Shown here piece after piece: positions 18,218-20,254 of a stretch of 20,254 nt of DNA. Below the pieces are notes generated by a model. The model worked only from the letters and a program-made list of their open reading frames with translations. It searched no databases and was not told where the DNA came from. The stretch comes from a virus, in IMG/VR virus record IMGVR_UViG_3300013131_000312, positions 1 to 20,254 of that record, one strand, 5' to 3'. Every line of letters starts with the position of its first letter. Position 1 is the first letter of the stretch. A program made the translations under genes and the position numbers.

Positions 18218-20254
18218 TTTCTCTTCCTTGTGCTGCCAGTATTCCTAAAGTATCAGTTGGAAAAGCTGCGGCAAATCTTTGTGCATTAACTGGTTGTTGT
18301 TGAGCTAATGGCACAATACCGGGTAGTCTTGGTAATGCTTGTTGTAATATACCAGGAGGAGCTTGTCTCGTTGCTTCTCTCATTAATTGTTCTTCTTCAT
18401 CGTTTCTCGGTGCTCCACCGATAGGTCTAAATAAATCATCTATTTCTGGTGGAGGTAATACTTTACCTAACATGTTGTCTGGAACAGAAGCGAACAATCT
18501 TTCTTTTTGTTTAGGGTCAATGTGTAATCCCTTTAAATCATCTGGGATATATTTTTCATTAGATAATCTTTGTAGAAGTTCTTGAGTGGAAATATTGCGA
18601 CCTTCGAATTTTCTAGGATCATTTGGATAATCATTCGATAAAACATTTAATATTTTTATAAGTGATCTGCGCATTGCAACTGCACCTAATGTTTTATCTC
18701 CTGCTTCCGATGCTTCTAAATAAGTTTTAAAAGAGGTATTTATTGCTTTCAATCTTTCAGGGCTAGCAAAGAATCTGTTTGTAAAAAAACCTAAAGCTAA
18801 TAATGGGACTACACCTAATACGTCCATGCCATAAAAACCAGCGAATAAACCTAATGGTGCACCAGTCAAAATTAATCTTCTTGCCAAGAAAGTAGAACTT
18901 GATGGAACTTCAATTTTATTTAAGGCAGAAATATAACCTATTAAATCTTCAATTTCTTTTACCATTTTTTTACCTTGTTCTGGTCCTAAAATCATCTCAA
19001 ATTTTTTTGCATATTCACTAGAGGGTAGGACTAATCTTCTAAATATGTCTGGATCAAATTGAACATTACCTCTAATATATTGAGATACGCTTTCTCCTCC
19101 TGGTAATTTCATGTCAGAAATCATTTTTGCAGGTAATCTTGCTTCTTGATAGGTTCTTTCTCTACCTATTAAATCATAAAGAAAATTTTCTTCTGATGAA
19201 GCTTTTAAAAAAGATTTTTGATATGCGTCAGATAGATACGCAGCATGTAACCTTTTTAAGGTAGCATTACCATCAGGTGTTCCTTTAGCAACAAAAGTGT
19301 ATGCGCCCGTTTTTGGATTTATTTTGTATACATCAGCTTGTAGTAATTTTTGTAAATCAGTTATTGCATCAAAACTTTGTTTATTTGCAGAAGACATAAA
19401 AATGTTATCAGCAACTGTTTTTGCAAGTTGATCTGCATTTTTATTTCCCGATTCAAAAAAACCAGCTATTTGTTTATCTGTAAATAAATTTTTACCAAAA
19501 TTAGTTCTTATCTTATCTGCTAAAGGTGTTTCAAAAGAAATAATATTTTCTGAGTAAAATTTATTAGCGTCGTCTAATTGGCTTTTTAATTTTAAAATTG
19601 CTTCTTGATTTAATTTTTGTCCACTTGCACCAGAAATTGCACCCACAGTAGTTTTTACTGGTTGTGTTGCGTCTATCACTTGATCTGCAATAGCTTTATT
19701 AGGAGGTGTATATTTTAAAAATACTTCAGCAGTTGGATCTAAGCTAATACTTGCAAAGTCTTTTTCCATTCTTGTTGTTAATTCTCTATAAACATTAATT
19801 AATTTTAAGTTGTTTGGTGATCCAGCTACAGCGTTATTTAATAATATTCTCATTTCTAAATATTCATTTGGAGAAATTAATCTGTTAGCTTTTAATAAAT
19901 TTTCATACGCATTCATAAATCTACCAATTGGAGTTTGCAGTAGTTCATTGTCCATTGTTAATTTAAATTCAACAGGAGAATTGTCACTTGCTTTGATGTA
20001 ATTATAAAATTGTCTTTGATGATTCATTGGTATAATCATTGGATCTCCAAATTGATTTGACATCTGTCTAAACAATGTGTAACGAACATCTGCCATATTT
20101 CTAAAATTTTCATAATTTTTTTGCATTTGTCCAGCCACATTATCTGAAACAGAAGCAAGTTGAGCTAGATGCATGTTTGGTTGAAAATTAAATATGTCTT
20201 CAAATTTTGCTGCAAAAGCAGCTAATCTTTTTTGTTTAGCTTGTTCTACTGGTA
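18210..20254 (-). CDS. C-terminal part of a large probable internal virion protein
   Basis: The frame is open through the right edge of the window, so this is 680 residues of a longer protein; the first ATG at 20174 is internal. Mostly alpha-helical and Ala/Gln/Asn-rich (QAKQKRLAAFAAKFEDI, ASGQKLNQEAILKLK). About 190-225 residues before the end there is a hydrophobic stretch (LILTGAPLGLFAGFYG and VVPLLALGFF) that could cross a membrane. The C-terminus is Pro/Gln-rich (RQAPPGILQQALPRLPG). Very large helical proteins with a membrane segment near the end are typical of podovirus internal or ejection proteins; this is inference, since no diagnostic motif or enzymatic domain is visible. Confidence 0.6.
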   Translation of the reverse strand, partial: PVEQAKQKRLAAFAAKFEDIFNFQPNMHLAQLASVSDNVAGQMQKNYENFRNMADVRYTLFRQMSNQFGDPMIIPMNHQRQFYNYIKASDNSPVEFKLTMDNELLQTPIGRFMNAYENLLKANRLISPNEYLEMRILLNNAVAGSPNNLKLINVYRELTTRMEKDFASISLDPTAEVFLKYTPPNKAIADQVIDATQPVKTTVGAISGASGQKLNQEAILKLKSQLDDANKFYSENIISFETPLADKIRTNFGKNLFTDKQIAGFFESGNKNADQLAKTVADNIFMSSANKQSFDAITDLQKLLQADVYKINPKTGAYTFVAKGTPDGNATLKRLHAAYLSDAYQKSFLKASSEENFLYDLIGRERTYQEARLPAKMISDMKLPGGESVSQYIRGNVQFDPDIFRRLVLPSSEYAKKFEMILGPEQGKKMVKEIEDLIGYISALNKIEVPSSSTFLARRLILTGAPLGLFAGFYGMDVLGVVPLLALGFFTNRFFASPERLKAINTSFKTYLEASEAGDKTLGAVAMRRSLIKILNVLSNDYPNDPRKFEGRNISTQELLQRLSNEKYIPDDLKGLHIDPKQKERLFASVPDNMLGKVLPPPEIDDLFRPIGGAPRNDEEEQLMREATRQAPPGILQQALPRLPGIVPLAQQQPVNAQRFAAAFPTDTLGILAAQGRENV

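Overview
The window looks like part of an AT-rich double-stranded DNA bacteriophage genome. No integrase, repressor, rRNA, tRNA or CRISPR array was seen. Phage character rests on a terminase small subunit, a 3'-5' exonuclease/family A DNA polymerase, an archaeo-eukaryotic-type primase, SF1 and SF2 helicases, a RecB-like exonuclease, orphan methyltransferases, a DUF3310 protein and a large virion-like protein, packed with start/stop overlaps (ATGA, TAATG). The gene set resembles marine podovirus-like phages of Alphaproteobacteria, but host assignment is inference. Almost everything is on the minus strand, so transcription mostly runs from high to low coordinates.

Right end (20254 to 17303): the 3' part of a large probable virion protein, a small coiled-coil/membrane protein and a PD-(D/E)XK exonuclease. 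At 15928-17352 a SNF2-type helicase lies on the plus strand. It diverges from the main replication operon through a symmetric, superimposed pair of sigma70-like promoters (15882-15917).

Replication operon (15872 to 7582, minus): coiled-coil protein, SSB-like protein, primase, UvrD-like helicase, cytosine-C5 methyltransferase, 45-aa basic protein, adenine methyltransferase-like protein, DUF3310, DNA polymerase I, zinc-ribbon protein. The methyltransferase gene contains a 262-codon second reading frame (10487-11275) that itself reads like a known phage protein family. This is the most striking item in the window.

Two small plus-strand genes (7162-7552) sit between this operon and a second minus-strand operon (7060 to 3792). 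The second operon consists of about 17 tiny genes, including three single-helix membrane peptides, a lipoprotein, a ribbon-helix-helix-like protein, zinc proteins, an HNH endonuclease and a strongly acidic protein. Most are chained by stop/start overlaps, as expected for an early host-takeover region.

Left end: a 450-bp non-coding region (3341-3791) with repeats and four consecutive perfect hairpins, then terminase small subunit, a metallopeptidase and a VRR-NUC nuclease. From 1 to 1970 there are single-gene cassettes, each with its own TTGACT/TTGACA promoter and an identical AAGGAGCA ribosome site. They are separated by GC-rich islands carrying CGGGAA hexamer repeats that look foreign to the AT-rich backbone. 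Two of the promoters carry the same TATCTTAT/ATAAGATA palindrome over the -10 box, so these moron-like cassettes may be co-regulated.
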